From Terana coerulea (Eukaryota; Basidiomycota; Agaricomycetes; Polyporales; Phanerochaetaceae), in contig JAKOGH010000408.1 of the NCBI GenBank assembly GCA_024811115.1, positions 1-21,233 on the forward strand: a stretch of DNA of 21,233 nt, written 5' to 3'. Each line of letters starts with the position of its first letter. Position 1 is the first letter of the stretch. This document shows, in pieces, positions 10,032 to 19,637 of the stretch. The translations under genes were made by a program, and so were the position numbers. The notes below the pieces were generated by a model. That model saw only the letters and a list, made by a program, of their open reading frames with translations. It was not told where the DNA came from and did not search any database.

Positions 10032-10796
10032 CTTGAAGCTAAGGCTCCAACCCTTTACTTTACCTTTACAAAATATTTGTAGTTAAAGAGTAAAGAGTAA
10101 ATAAAGGGTAGTAAACAGTTTATAAAGAGTAAAGACTAGTTTATAGAGTGTTTCCGCACCAAGTCCAGGGCTGCAGAAAGTATAGTTACCTACAAAGCCA
10201 CAAATAAATTTTCAGATTTTCTACTACCTCTGTTGCGGTGTGGTTCAATGAGAAGGAGATCTTCTTGTCGATGTCAACTTGAAAGCAGAACAGTTTTGCT
10301 TGCGCGGCGGGCCGGCGGCTGCTGGGCTGAATCCAAGAGCAAATTTTCAAGACTCAGAAGTTGTTCAGGAAAGAGCCATGTCAGAAATGTCTCAGTAGCC
10401 TCCTATCAACTATTAGCAGCAACTATCACTGCTGACGTGCACCCTTACGAAGATGTTGGTTCAGCGTTGAACGTTGAACGAGCACCTGGGCGGGGCAATA
10501 TCTCCGAGCTTTATCCGCCACTCGCTGCAGCGCATCCGAGTCCGTGCTGCGTGTTTGAACTTGTCCAAGATGTTGGCATGATCAGACATGTTGTTGCTGC
10601 ACAACAGTATACACCTACATTATTGTCTGGACGCTTGCAGCAATGAACTATGTGCCCCAGGCGATACCCTTTACATACTCTTTACTAAACAGTTTACACC
10701 CCTTTACGGCCGTTTTGTAGTTTAAAGGTAAAGGTAAAGAGTTGTAAAGGGTTTAAAAGAGTAATTAAAGTAAATGGTTGGAGCTTTACTTGAAGC
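10032..10796. mobile_element. Non-autonomous hAT-like DNA element (749 bp) with 8-bp target-site duplication
   Basis: The element is 10040-10788. It is flanked by the exact 8-bp direct repeat CTTGAAGC (10032-10039 and 10789-10796). The ends are inverted: TAAGGCTCCAACC on the left and TAAAGCTCCAACC on the right (reverse complement), and the match extends to 21 of 23 bases. Inside each end are many copies of TTTAC/GTAAA-type motifs (about 10050-10150 and 10670-10775), like the subterminal transposase-binding repeats of hAT elements. An 8-bp duplication plus a TA(A/G)NG-type tip is the hAT signature. The centre has a 137-codon open frame (10233-10646, +) with no recognisable transposase, so the element is probably mobilised by a copy elsewhere. 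The exact duplication suggests a fairly recent insertion. Confidence 0.85.
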
Positions 10797-10858
10797 CTTG
10801 AAGTTTGAACGTTGAAGTCCTCAAGTTTCCACGGCCTGCGAAAGACAAAAGTGGAATC

Positions 10859-10862
10859 AAAA
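10859..10862 (-). terminator. Pol III terminator of tRNA-Asp
   Basis: A run of four T on the minus strand, 21 bases beyond the tRNA 3' end, in the context TTGTTTTGATT. It is the first T4 run downstream of the tRNA. Confidence 0.6.
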
Positions 10863-10883
10863 CAAGTTTTTGATGCACTGGTA

Positions 10884-10966
10884 CTCCCTGGCGGGGAGTC
10901 GAACCCCGCTTTCGCGCGCACCGCAAAGATGACAGGCGCGTGTACTAACCGATATACTACCAGGGA
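10884..10966 (-). tRNA. tRNA-Asp (anticodon GUC) with an 11-nt intron
   Basis: On the minus strand the acceptor arms TCCCTGG and CCAGGGA pair fully, with discriminator G. The D-arm region GTATATCGGTTAGTAC resembles eukaryotic tRNA-Asp. The anticodon stem is CGCGC with GCGCG, and the loop CTGTCAC has anticodon GTC at 10931-10933. The T-arm is CGGGG-TTCGACT-CCCCG. Between loop positions 37 and 38 lie 11 extra bases (10919-10929), at the normal site of nuclear tRNA introns. Removing 11 bases, not 9, gives C38 and a 4-base variable loop, as in other tRNA-Asp. Internal A and B boxes are present. It lies 88 bp from the hAT-like element and 3.9 kb from the ErdS gene that needs this tRNA. Confidence 0.93.
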
Positions 10967-11752
10967 TAACAGTAACTTAATTTAGACCATTTACAATCAC
11001 ATTTGCGATTTTACTACCCCTAATTCATGAGCCAACGATACCTCTGGGGGCTGGTTCACGCGCGAGCCTATGCAAGCTGCGCACTTCCACAGCGCAGAAT
11101 CACCGTTTATTCTCGCAACACTTCTGCTATGCTTATTCCCAACATCTCTGCACCTCCCACTTGTCTTGAATATTCTCATGGCGATACGAGCGCCTTAAGC
11201 AGTGACACTGGCACTGCAGTCTTGCGCTGCTGTCTTTGGCTATCTTGTGTATACACGGATGCCAACCCTTTCTGACCCACGCGCACCAGCATATGAACGT
11301 CTCACCTACACACCTACATGAGCAATGCGCAGGCTTGCGTGCTGAAAGATGCAGCGACTCACTCTCCGATATCGGGTTGCAAGCTACCGTGACGGAGACT
11401 GTCGGCGACCGTGGTCCGAAGCGTACGCACGCAGCATCTTTGCTCCTGGCGCGTGCCATTCTTACATTCGACAGTGCTGGTGGCTTTGTGTGCATGTGTG
11501 CTACGGCTGCGCTGACGGACTTTCGGGAAGGCCACGCGTATCCGGTGTCGCGTCAGCAACATCGGAGTAGGCGCGTAGCACGGACGCGAATGCGGTTTCA
11601 AAGGTTTCGGACGTGCTCAACACCGGACTGAAACAAAATTGAATATAAGCCACCATGCCCAGGCGGTTTCGGCACATTGCCTTCCACCATTCCATCTCAT
11701 TCTCAAAGAACGCGTACTTCAACCGGTGCTCGACTCCTGGACACTCAGCTCA
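10967..11752. other. Intergenic region and promoter of the FAD monooxygenase
   Basis: No gene is recognised. Open frames of up to 131 codons (11236-11631, +) have no family features. The right end carries the TATA-like box and leader of the monooxygenase. An out-of-frame ATG at 11655 opens a 62-codon frame overlapping the main start; it would act as an upstream ORF only if transcription starts before it. Confidence 0.45.
11644..11649 (+). promoter_or_regulatory. TATA-like box of the FAD monooxygenase gene
   Basis: TATAAG sits in an AT-rich patch 104 bp before the ATG at 11753, a usual distance for fungal genes with a short leader. Assigned by motif and position only. Confidence 0.4.
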
Positions 11753-13329
11753 ATGTCTTCAACAGAATTACGAGGAAGCCAGGATCTCGATATCGCCATT
11801 ATTGGCGGAGGAATTGCCGGACTCACCCTGGCGGTCGCGTTAAAGAGGAAGGGTATCAAGGCGCATGTCTATGAAGCAGCTGTACGTACGTGGTCGCATT
11901 GTCATATTGGCACTGAGACAACTGACGGTGGGTGAAATTGGGTAGGCCAAGTTTGGTGAAGTGGGAGCGGGCATCGGCGTGGGTACCAATGCACTTCAGA
12001 TCATGAAAGAGCTTGGAGTGTACGAAGACATCGTCAAATTCATGCCAGACCCGAGCAAATTGAACGTCCAGGGAATCAAATGCGTCCTCGGGAGCGAAGA
12101 CCATGAGGAAATCTATACCGTAAGCTTCCCAGCTCCTAAGCTACAAGCTTTGCTGAAAATATGATATGATGTGTAGCTCAAGGCAGATCCGAAGAAGTCC
12201 GCTGCTGCAATGCACCGAGCATCGTTCTTGGAGTGCCTCGTCAAACATGTTGATGCGGAGTACACACACTTCAACAAACGTTGTGCCTCTATATCTCCCT
12301 CTTCCCCGTCCCCCACCAATCTACCATCCACTTCGCGGACGGGACCGAGCGTGAAGCCGACGTAGTGCTCATTGCCAATGGAGTCAAATCCGCTGTCCGT
12401 GGTGTTATTACCGGGTCTCGGGCTGCGGTGACCGCGGCGAACCCGGAGGAGACGCAGGCCGCGGTGGAGGGAGTGGTGTACAGCAACACGGCCTGCTACC
12501 GTGGTCTTGTTGTGCGCGAGAAGGCGCAAGCGCTGGGTATTGACACCAGTCGGTGGGAGTCGCCTGTGAACATCATTGGGAAGGATAAACATGTCATTGT
12601 CTATCCGATCAACAAGGGCCAATTGGTGTGTTCAACTTTGTTCTCGCACTGGACGAGCTCTCTGACGATTGGTGCTCTGGATAGATTAATATTGTGGCCT
12701 ATGTCTCCTCGCATTCTGCACCGATGGTACCTCTCCCACCAACACATACGACGACTGAGTTTGTCACCAGTGAGGAGTTGCTCGAAGCATATCCTGCGAC
12801 GGAATTCAGCGAAGACCTGCGAGGCCTCCTGAAGTGTATCGAGAAGCCGAGCAAATGGTACATGAGCATCGTATACCCTCATCTTCCGTCGTACGCGAGG
12901 GGAAATGTCGCGATTTTGGGCGATGCAGTAAGTCAGGCAGTGTCTCATTGGCGGCATGATGCTTACAGGGCCACCGTACAGGCGCACGGTATGCTTCCAC
13001 ACCTAGCTTCAGGCGGTGCACAAGGCATCGAAGACGCCTATGTCCTCGCACAACTACTCTCTCACTCCCAGACGAACACGTCTAACGTTGAAGCAGTTCT
13101 ACAGGTCTACTCCGATGTGCGCCGGCCTCGTTCGCAATTCATCCTTGATCGATCTGTTGCAGCTGGGAAAGTCTACGATGGATATGGCGCTCACGGGTTT
13201 GCAAAAGAGGGTTTGGTCAAGGATTTAGAGAACATTGAGATGTGGTTGGATGACGCATATACGTATGAGATGGGGAAGGAAGTGGAGGATGGCGTGAGGA
13301 TGCTGAAAAATCAAGGGACATTTGTCTAA
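11753..13329 (+). CDS. FAD-dependent monooxygenase, salicylate hydroxylase-like
   Basis: Exons 11753-11881, 11946-12119, 12177-12625, 12685-12927 and 12982-13329; about 447 residues. Seen: the FAD-binding fingerprint IIGGGIAGL (G18, G20, G23), then GEVGAGIGVGTNALQIM, a second nucleotide-motif region VVLIANGVKSAVR (about 164-176) and the flavin GD motif GDAAHGMLPHLASGGAQG (about 330-347). These are class A flavoprotein monooxygenase marks, which use NAD(P)H and O2 to hydroxylate aromatic substrates. The DG motif has Asn in place of the usual Asp (ANG for ADG). Exon 3 is one base short of frame: the part ending HFNKRCASIS and the part starting STIHFADG are in different frames and meet at two C runs (12304-12307, 12310-12314), with no splice site between them. 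A role in catabolism of lignin-derived aromatics or in secondary metabolism is inference. Confidence 0.88.
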
Positions 13330-13769
13330 AACCGTGACTCATCGGCAGCACAGTAGAGTAGTAGTGGCATTCCAGGAAGGCTTGACTGTTACACCCGGTC
13401 GATATTTGTCCAGTGTGGAGTTCGCAGAGCCGCAGCACCGTCCCTGCTCACCCTTCGTCAAGTTCGCGAAAGAAGCCGGAACGCTATTTGAATGGTCGTC
13501 CACGCGCACCGTTGAGCGTCTAGCATAGCCTTTGTGGCGTACCGTCACCCAAATCAAGATGTCGCCGATTGCGGCGCGTTCGGCGCTTCATATTCTGTCT
13601 TGCTGTCACGACTCACGCCAGGGCAACTTGGCACGCACCTACCTGCTCACCTATCTCACGAGTGGAGGACACATACGCTTTACCAAATGTCGTCTATCAC
13701 GTTGCAAGGGTTGGCGATGCCTATACTACTAGGCGAGCCTAAACACCATGCCAGTGGTGACCCCGTACA
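13330..13769. other. 3' region of the FAD monooxygenase, no gene seen
   Basis: About 440 bp between the monooxygenase stop and the left end of the CACTA-like element. A 117-codon open frame (13534-13887, +) runs into the element and has no recognisable domain. Nothing else stands out. Confidence 0.45.
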
Positions 13770-15028
13770 CACCGCGTGTCGGGGTCAGATCTCACCCGCT
13801 TCCATCCAGTTGACATTCTGGGTGCAAGCTAGATGTCAGCCAGATTTTGCAAAGTTCAGATTTCAGCCAGGTGCCCTACTGGCGTAAATCTAGCAGCTTA
13901 GATTGCAGCCAGGTTCCATTTTGCTGACATGGTATTGAACGCCGCTACAGCCTGAGCTCAGTTTAGGGCCGGCGTCGGAGTGCGAAACGCGTGGACTTGT
14001 GTGCGCGAAGAGTATTGCTTTTGGACGCGTCTCTTTTCTCCACCACAATGACCGCCCGCTAACCCCCTCGCCATGTTGAAAAGCATAAGCTGAGTACGCT
14101 ATATTTATCTATCATGCTTTCGGCTCGCTGATGCTGTAGATATATTGACCGGTGTGAGAGTGGCAGACTGGCCAAACTTGGTGCGTGTTCGGTCCTTCCC
14201 AGTTACAGAACACTGACTATATGCGCAGTTCTGCGCCTCTATACCGAGTCTTCAGCACAGTACTGCCTCCCTCAAAGCTCCGGTTCTCGTGTTGACGGCT
14301 AATACTGAGAGCGAAGGGTCATGGGTTCGAGGGTGGCTGGGATTGCCGTACCCTTCGGTATGTGTATCTAATTCTTCTCGGCATATGCCACATGCCTGCT
14401 GCAGCGCTGACGTGTCCCATAGACCAAAATAATACAACACCCCTCCGCAGATCTGTCAAACATTCAATATTGGTATGTCCAGTCTCAGTCCTTGTATGCG
14501 CTCTTACCTCGCTGGGTGTGCATTTAGAAATAATTCGGTGTTGCGAAGCTCCTGTCCAGAGGCCCCGATGAATCCTTGGCTCTAGGGTCAGTTCTCTGAT
14601 GTCTTATTGTTGGTTGGTGCTCCACTGACATCTGTTGTGGCAGAGCCGGTATTGTGATGTATATGTTGGAAGGTTTACTGTGTTTTTGACATAAATAGCG
14701 TTGTGTAGAGTTTCCGTTCGCTTAGATAGTGACCATGTAGCTTACAAATTTAAAAGAATAAAATTGATTTAATTTGGTGTAATTATGGGTACCCTGCGAG
14801 CTATATATGAGGGGATTGCAGCCACCAGGTAGCCAAGATTTCAGCCGGTTGTGCAGACAGGCCAAATGCGGTCGACCGCAGGGTGGCTGAAATCCAGGCG
14901 AAATCCGGCAAATCAGCCAGATGCCAGCCGGCGCACATCCTTGCGAGCGGGTGGCTGGCGAGCGGCTGGCATCCGGCGGTCCAGCCAACTGTCACCTCGG
15001 TGAAATCAGACCTCAACACGCGGTGACA
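13767..15028. mobile_element. CACTA (EnSpm)-like non-autonomous DNA element, 1256 bp
   Basis: The element is 13770-15025. The left terminus (13770-13796) and the right terminus (14999-15025) are inverted repeats matching at 23 of 27 bases; both start CACCGCGTGT, and the inner part reads GGTCWGATYTCACC. The flanking triplet ACA is repeated on both sides (13767-13769, 15026-15028). CAC at the tips with a 3-bp duplication is the pattern of the CACTA superfamily. Inside are many copies of a GATTTCAGCC-type motif near both ends (for example about 13830, 13860, 13893, 14814, 14837 and inverted near 14882), like CACTA subterminal repeats. No transposase frame is visible, so it is probably a deletion derivative. 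A 3-bp match can occur by chance, so the family call is less sure than the inverted repeat itself. Confidence 0.75.
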
Positions 15029-15632
15029 GGACGGTAAAAAAGCTAGCGGAAGATCGAGTATGTGAAATTCGCGGTCCTGGTTATGCACTGTGCAGATATG
15101 TCAGGAAAGGGATAGAGGTGCCTGATAGGCGCGGCTTCCAGGCAGCTTACCCGTCCCTATGATCTTAGTCACATACCCTACTAGGCCGTTAATGGTGTGA
15201 CTGGCGGTCCGTGCAGCGGCTGTGAGGTCTCGGCGTGATGCTTAACCTGTACTCTGATGAGCCCAGACTAGCTCCCCTGAGCTCTTTTCGATTCTTGAAA
15301 AGTATGATCGGAGTCAACAAACATTCGCCGATTTTGCTGTGCCAATGACGCTCACGACGGCTGACCACCAGGTGCGTGTTGCGCTAGGACTGTTGCTTAT
15401 TATAAAGACTCAGCAAGGGACTATCATGGCAAGTTAGCTAGGTTCAATGGGGGCAGTGTCGGCATAGTGTACGGCCAGTTCTAGCGTTCACTTCATTTGG
15501 CCGCAGTCATTTTATTTGCAATGTTGCGCGGCCGTTTCTCTTTGGTGAAGTTTATCATATAAGGCGAAGGTTGGGCGGTCTGGCACTCACACAGACCATC
15601 CACACCCTCCGTCTGTGTCGTGAACCGACGTC
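15029..15632. other. Upstream region of the small secreted protein gene
   Basis: No gene or RNA recognised between the CACTA-like element and the small secreted protein gene. It holds that gene's promoter, with the TATA box listed separately and a pyrimidine-rich leader at about 15597-15620. Confidence 0.45.
15558..15564 (+). promoter_or_regulatory. TATA box of the small secreted protein gene
   Basis: TATAAGG lies 75 bp before the ATG at 15633, followed by a C/T-rich leader without ATG. Distance and leader composition fit a fungal core promoter and support the gene call. Confidence 0.5.
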
Positions 15633-15905
15633 ATGAACATCCCCATCACTTATCGCGGAGTATCTCTTTCAATAATTCTCTTTCTTGTTACCACGTCAGT
15701 TTCAGGCCTACCCGTAGCCGCTCCTAATACGAAGGGTCGCTGTAAGTTTTACCCCTGTAATCCGGCTCAGATTATATCTTAACGTCCTCCAGTATGGACA
15801 TCACGGGCCCTGAGTCGCGCTAGCGACGTGAACTGCAGTGGTGCCTATTGTAACCGATCGGAGGACCTCATGACGGTTGATAACTATCAAAGGCTGAGGG
15901 AGTAA
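15633..15905 (+). CDS. Small secreted protein, unknown function (73 aa)
   Basis: Two exons, 15633-15741 and 15793-15905, joined over a 51-bp GTAAGT...CCAG intron, give 73 residues. The first about 25 residues form a signal peptide: a short basic start, a hydrophobic core (SIILFLVTTSVSG) and a likely cut before LPVAAP. The mature part is about 48 residues, has two Cys (NCSGAYC), is charged and has no transmembrane segment. I do not recognise the family. A second donor (GTAAGTG at 15902) overlaps the stop; splicing from there to an acceptor ending at 15946 would replace the last residue and end with DEPANG at 15965, which is also plausible. The gene faces the manganese peroxidase tail to tail with about 0.2-0.3 kb between. 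Too short to be found without splicing. Confidence 0.6.
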
Positions 15906-16177
15906 GTGTTTTACCCGTCCCCTTAGTCCTGTCACATAATGCGCAGTGAACCAGCGAACGGTTGATTTGAAGACACCAGAATAACAGTCCAACTGGCTAG
16001 GAACGCGAAGGCTGTCGAGCTCATGTGAACTACACTGCGAAGATGATGACAAATGTATATGATTTCTGGAAGTAGCGAAATACAACTGAACGACTGGAAA
16101 ACCCATGGGAGATATAGAGATAAATATCGATATAAAGTGCACTGCACGTGGCAACAGAAAACCGTTTCTCCAAACCT

Positions 16178-17560
<1,383 letters not shown>

Positions 17561-17690
17561 TGCTAAGTCGAGAGCGAAGGTGGAGAAAGGGGAGTGAGAA
17601 TAGGCGAGCGAGAAACTCGTTGTCCTGAGGAGTGATGCCTGAGTGTAGAACCCGGTTGTCCTGAAGATTGTAGGCAGTACGCGTCCTAGC

Positions 17691-17697
17691 TTTTATA
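17691..17697 (-). promoter_or_regulatory. TATA box of the manganese peroxidase gene
   Basis: TATAAAA on the minus strand, 131 bp before the ATG. Further upstream are a CCAAT (plus-strand orientation) at 17930-17934 and two matches to the metal-response-element consensus TGCRCNC (TGCACTC at 18378-18384 and TGCGCCC near 18505). The latter are over 800 bp away and may be chance. Confidence 0.6.
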
Positions 17698-18349
17698 CCT
17701 CTCCGCGTACAGCCATGACTTCATCGTCCGCCGCACGTCCAGCTATGGATGAGTGGTGAGCAGCGTGGTGCAGACTGTTGTTTTCCGCGAACTCACAGGA
17801 CTGTGGGTGGCCGCCCTCCGGGCCCGCCTGCACAGGCCCTTCACTACACCGTCACAACCAGCAATCAGCCCCGCTTTCAGCAGGGTTGACTGTGCTGGGT
17901 GTGCTCTCAGGCGACCGTAGCGCGATGCTCCAATCGCGTACCGCGGGTTTGGATGGCTCACAGGAGTGTGAGTAGACGGGAGCCGACGACGTTGTGGCTG
18001 CGTGGCGAATACCAGTCCACTGGGACGTTTCGCGTCCAGAGGGACAAAACAATTTGACCCTCCTCGTTTTGGCGCCGCTCGGTGAGGTATTACTTCCCAA
18101 ACATGGGGAGAAAAGAGTTGGGAGAGTCGGCTATAACCACGTTCAGGAGCAAAACTGTGTGAGAGCCCAGTGACCACGGACGCGAGACCCAGAAGAATGG
18201 GAATGCACTGGGGCGGTGCTGACGCGAAAGTCGAATGGATCCATGCTTGTCTTATGGGTATTGAACGCAACAACTGGAACATCGCGATGACGACTCCATG
18301 GTTGTATAGTTTGGTGCCGTAGACAGCGATTTCTCTGCTGGCGTGAACA

Positions 18350-18800
18350 AGATGGAGGCTAAGAAATGTGACCATCTTGCACTCACCGCCAGGATTCACT
18401 GCAGTCACGATTGAATGTGCTTCGCGAAAGGATCAGGTATGATAGGCGGGGTGACAGCGAGAGAGTCGAGGCTCACCGGTACCATACGGCCCCATGGGAG
18501 ATATGCGCCCTGTTCCGTGGCACTGGTTCCTGTTAGGAACAAACGTCCGGCTATGAGAGACGTAAACCATGCCTATTTTCACAGGCGGAGTGAGCAAGTG
18601 TTCAAAAATAGGGTATTCATTCTCTTGGGCCTCTGAAAGGCTTCGTGATTCGACAAGGATGCTTAAAGCAGCTCCCAGCCTACGAGAGAACGTCTCAGTC
18701 ACACCCATGCCCACGGCCCCGAAAACGGGTGGCAGCCGGTTCCCGAGTGGGAATTTGCAAGAAAGAGCCACTCACGTTAGATTTGCCAGCCTTGCCATGA
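18350..18800 (-). other. Possible spliced gene or gene remnant, unrecognised
   Basis: The minus strand shows several consensus splice signals in order: a donor GTGAGT at 18775 with an acceptor CTCGTAG ending at 18680, an acceptor with branch-like CTAACAG near 18531, a donor GTGAGC near 18479 and a donor GTGAGTGC near 18394. Joining the first pair gives a readable stretch (ARLANLTLGAALSILVES). I cannot build a full coding sequence or name a family. It may be a small gene, a remnant or chance. Confidence 0.2.
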
Positions 18801-19330
18801 TCATCTGTTTCATAACGAATACAAGAACAGAGAGCGTGGTGTAATATGGGTCAACAGATCATTGTTCCTCCGTGGTGGTAGGTGGCAGATCTGTGTAGCT
18901 GCCATTTGCTCGGCCTACATCTGCACCAACGAAGAGTGGAAAGTTTGTTTGCACAAATACCAGCCTGGTAGCATTATGCCCGCTGCCGAGACCGTCTCAT
19001 TCCTTGAGCGAGATAATGTGTCGGGGAAGTGGTCTTTGAAGATGATGTGCAGTTCAAGAGGGCTGCAGCTGGTGTGGCGGACCGCGGAAGTCACTGATCA
19101 GACCACAATGCAACCGGCAAGCGCCAGAGGGCAAATAAGTATGTGAGAAGTTGCGCCGAGCGCCGAGCGTCCCCACTGATATTGATAACTGATAGCGCAT
19201 TAGTGTCAACTTTCAAGTGGTTGTGTTCCTGTTTACGCAATATTCCATACTATCAAAAAAGAAACCATTGCCAAACAGTGCTAGCGTCGCCCAGCGATGA
19301 CAAGCGCCTACAAAATGGGGATTTAGCAAG

Positions 19331-19336
19331 AAAAAA
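19331..19336 (-). terminator. Pol III terminator of tRNA-Thr
   Basis: A run of six T on the minus strand, 19 bases beyond the 3' end of the tRNA-Thr gene. Confidence 0.75.
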
Positions 19337-19355
19337 TGGCACACCTGCTTGTCAT

Positions 19356-19428
19356 TTCCCATTAGCCGACTTGAACGACTGACCTCGTCATTACTAGTGA
19401 CGCGCTCTACCAGCTGAGCTAAACGGGA
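19356..19428 (-). tRNA. tRNA-Thr (anticodon AGU), no intron
   Basis: Minus strand: acceptor TCCCGTT pairs with AATGGGA (one G-T pair), discriminator A. The D-arm is GCTC-AGCTGGTA-GAGC, the anticodon stem CGTCA with TGACG, and the loop CTAGTAA with anticodon AGT (read as inosine-GU). The T-arm is AGTCG-TTCAAGT-CGGCT. All arms close, and a T6 terminator follows. It lies between the unassigned region and snurportin-1, on the same strand as snurportin-1 and downstream of it. Confidence 0.93.
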
Positions 19429-19637
19429 TGCTGAAAGAAAGTTCAACCAGTGGATATAATCCGAAATTGAGCGATGGCACACATTCACCAAGTTCCAAGA
19501 CTCGTATACAAGTCGCATCCTTGAAGCATTGATGGAGTACTAGTCATACTCGCAGCTACACATTAATTCTCCTCATACACGTGCCAACAGGTTGAAGTGC
19601 CCTATAGAACCATAGCAGCGTCTGCACTTCGCTTTTC

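Larger units (their letters stand above)
17561..19355. other. Region upstream of the manganese peroxidase, no secure gene
   Basis: The first few hundred bases are the peroxidase promoter. The longest open frames are 221 codons (17743-18408, -), 112 codons (18433-18771, -) and 94 codons (18862-19146, +); none has a domain I recognise. The composition of the 221-codon frame suggests translated noncoding DNA. Splice-like signals on the minus strand near 18350-18800 are listed separately. Confidence 0.4.

Noticed and set aside
10233..10646. 137-codon frame inside the hAT-like element as a transposase
   Set aside because: I see no hAT dimerisation or catalytic motif; too short and not recognisable in any frame.
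10919..10929. A 9-nt intron in tRNA-Asp
   Set aside because: A shifted anticodon stem would also pair, but it leaves a 6-base variable loop and loses C38; the 11-nt solution fits tRNA-Asp better.
12113..12622. 169-codon minus-strand frame
   Set aside because: It lies opposite exon 3 of the FAD monooxygenase and has no domain.
12600..12700. A further frame break in the FAD monooxygenase after NKGQL
   Set aside because: A normal 59-bp GT-AG intron (12626-12684) joins QL to INIVAYVSS in phase, so no error is needed.
17743..18408. 221-codon minus-strand frame upstream of the peroxidase
   Set aside because: No family resemblance; it crosses apparent splice sites and the promoter side of the peroxidase gene, so it is probably noncoding.
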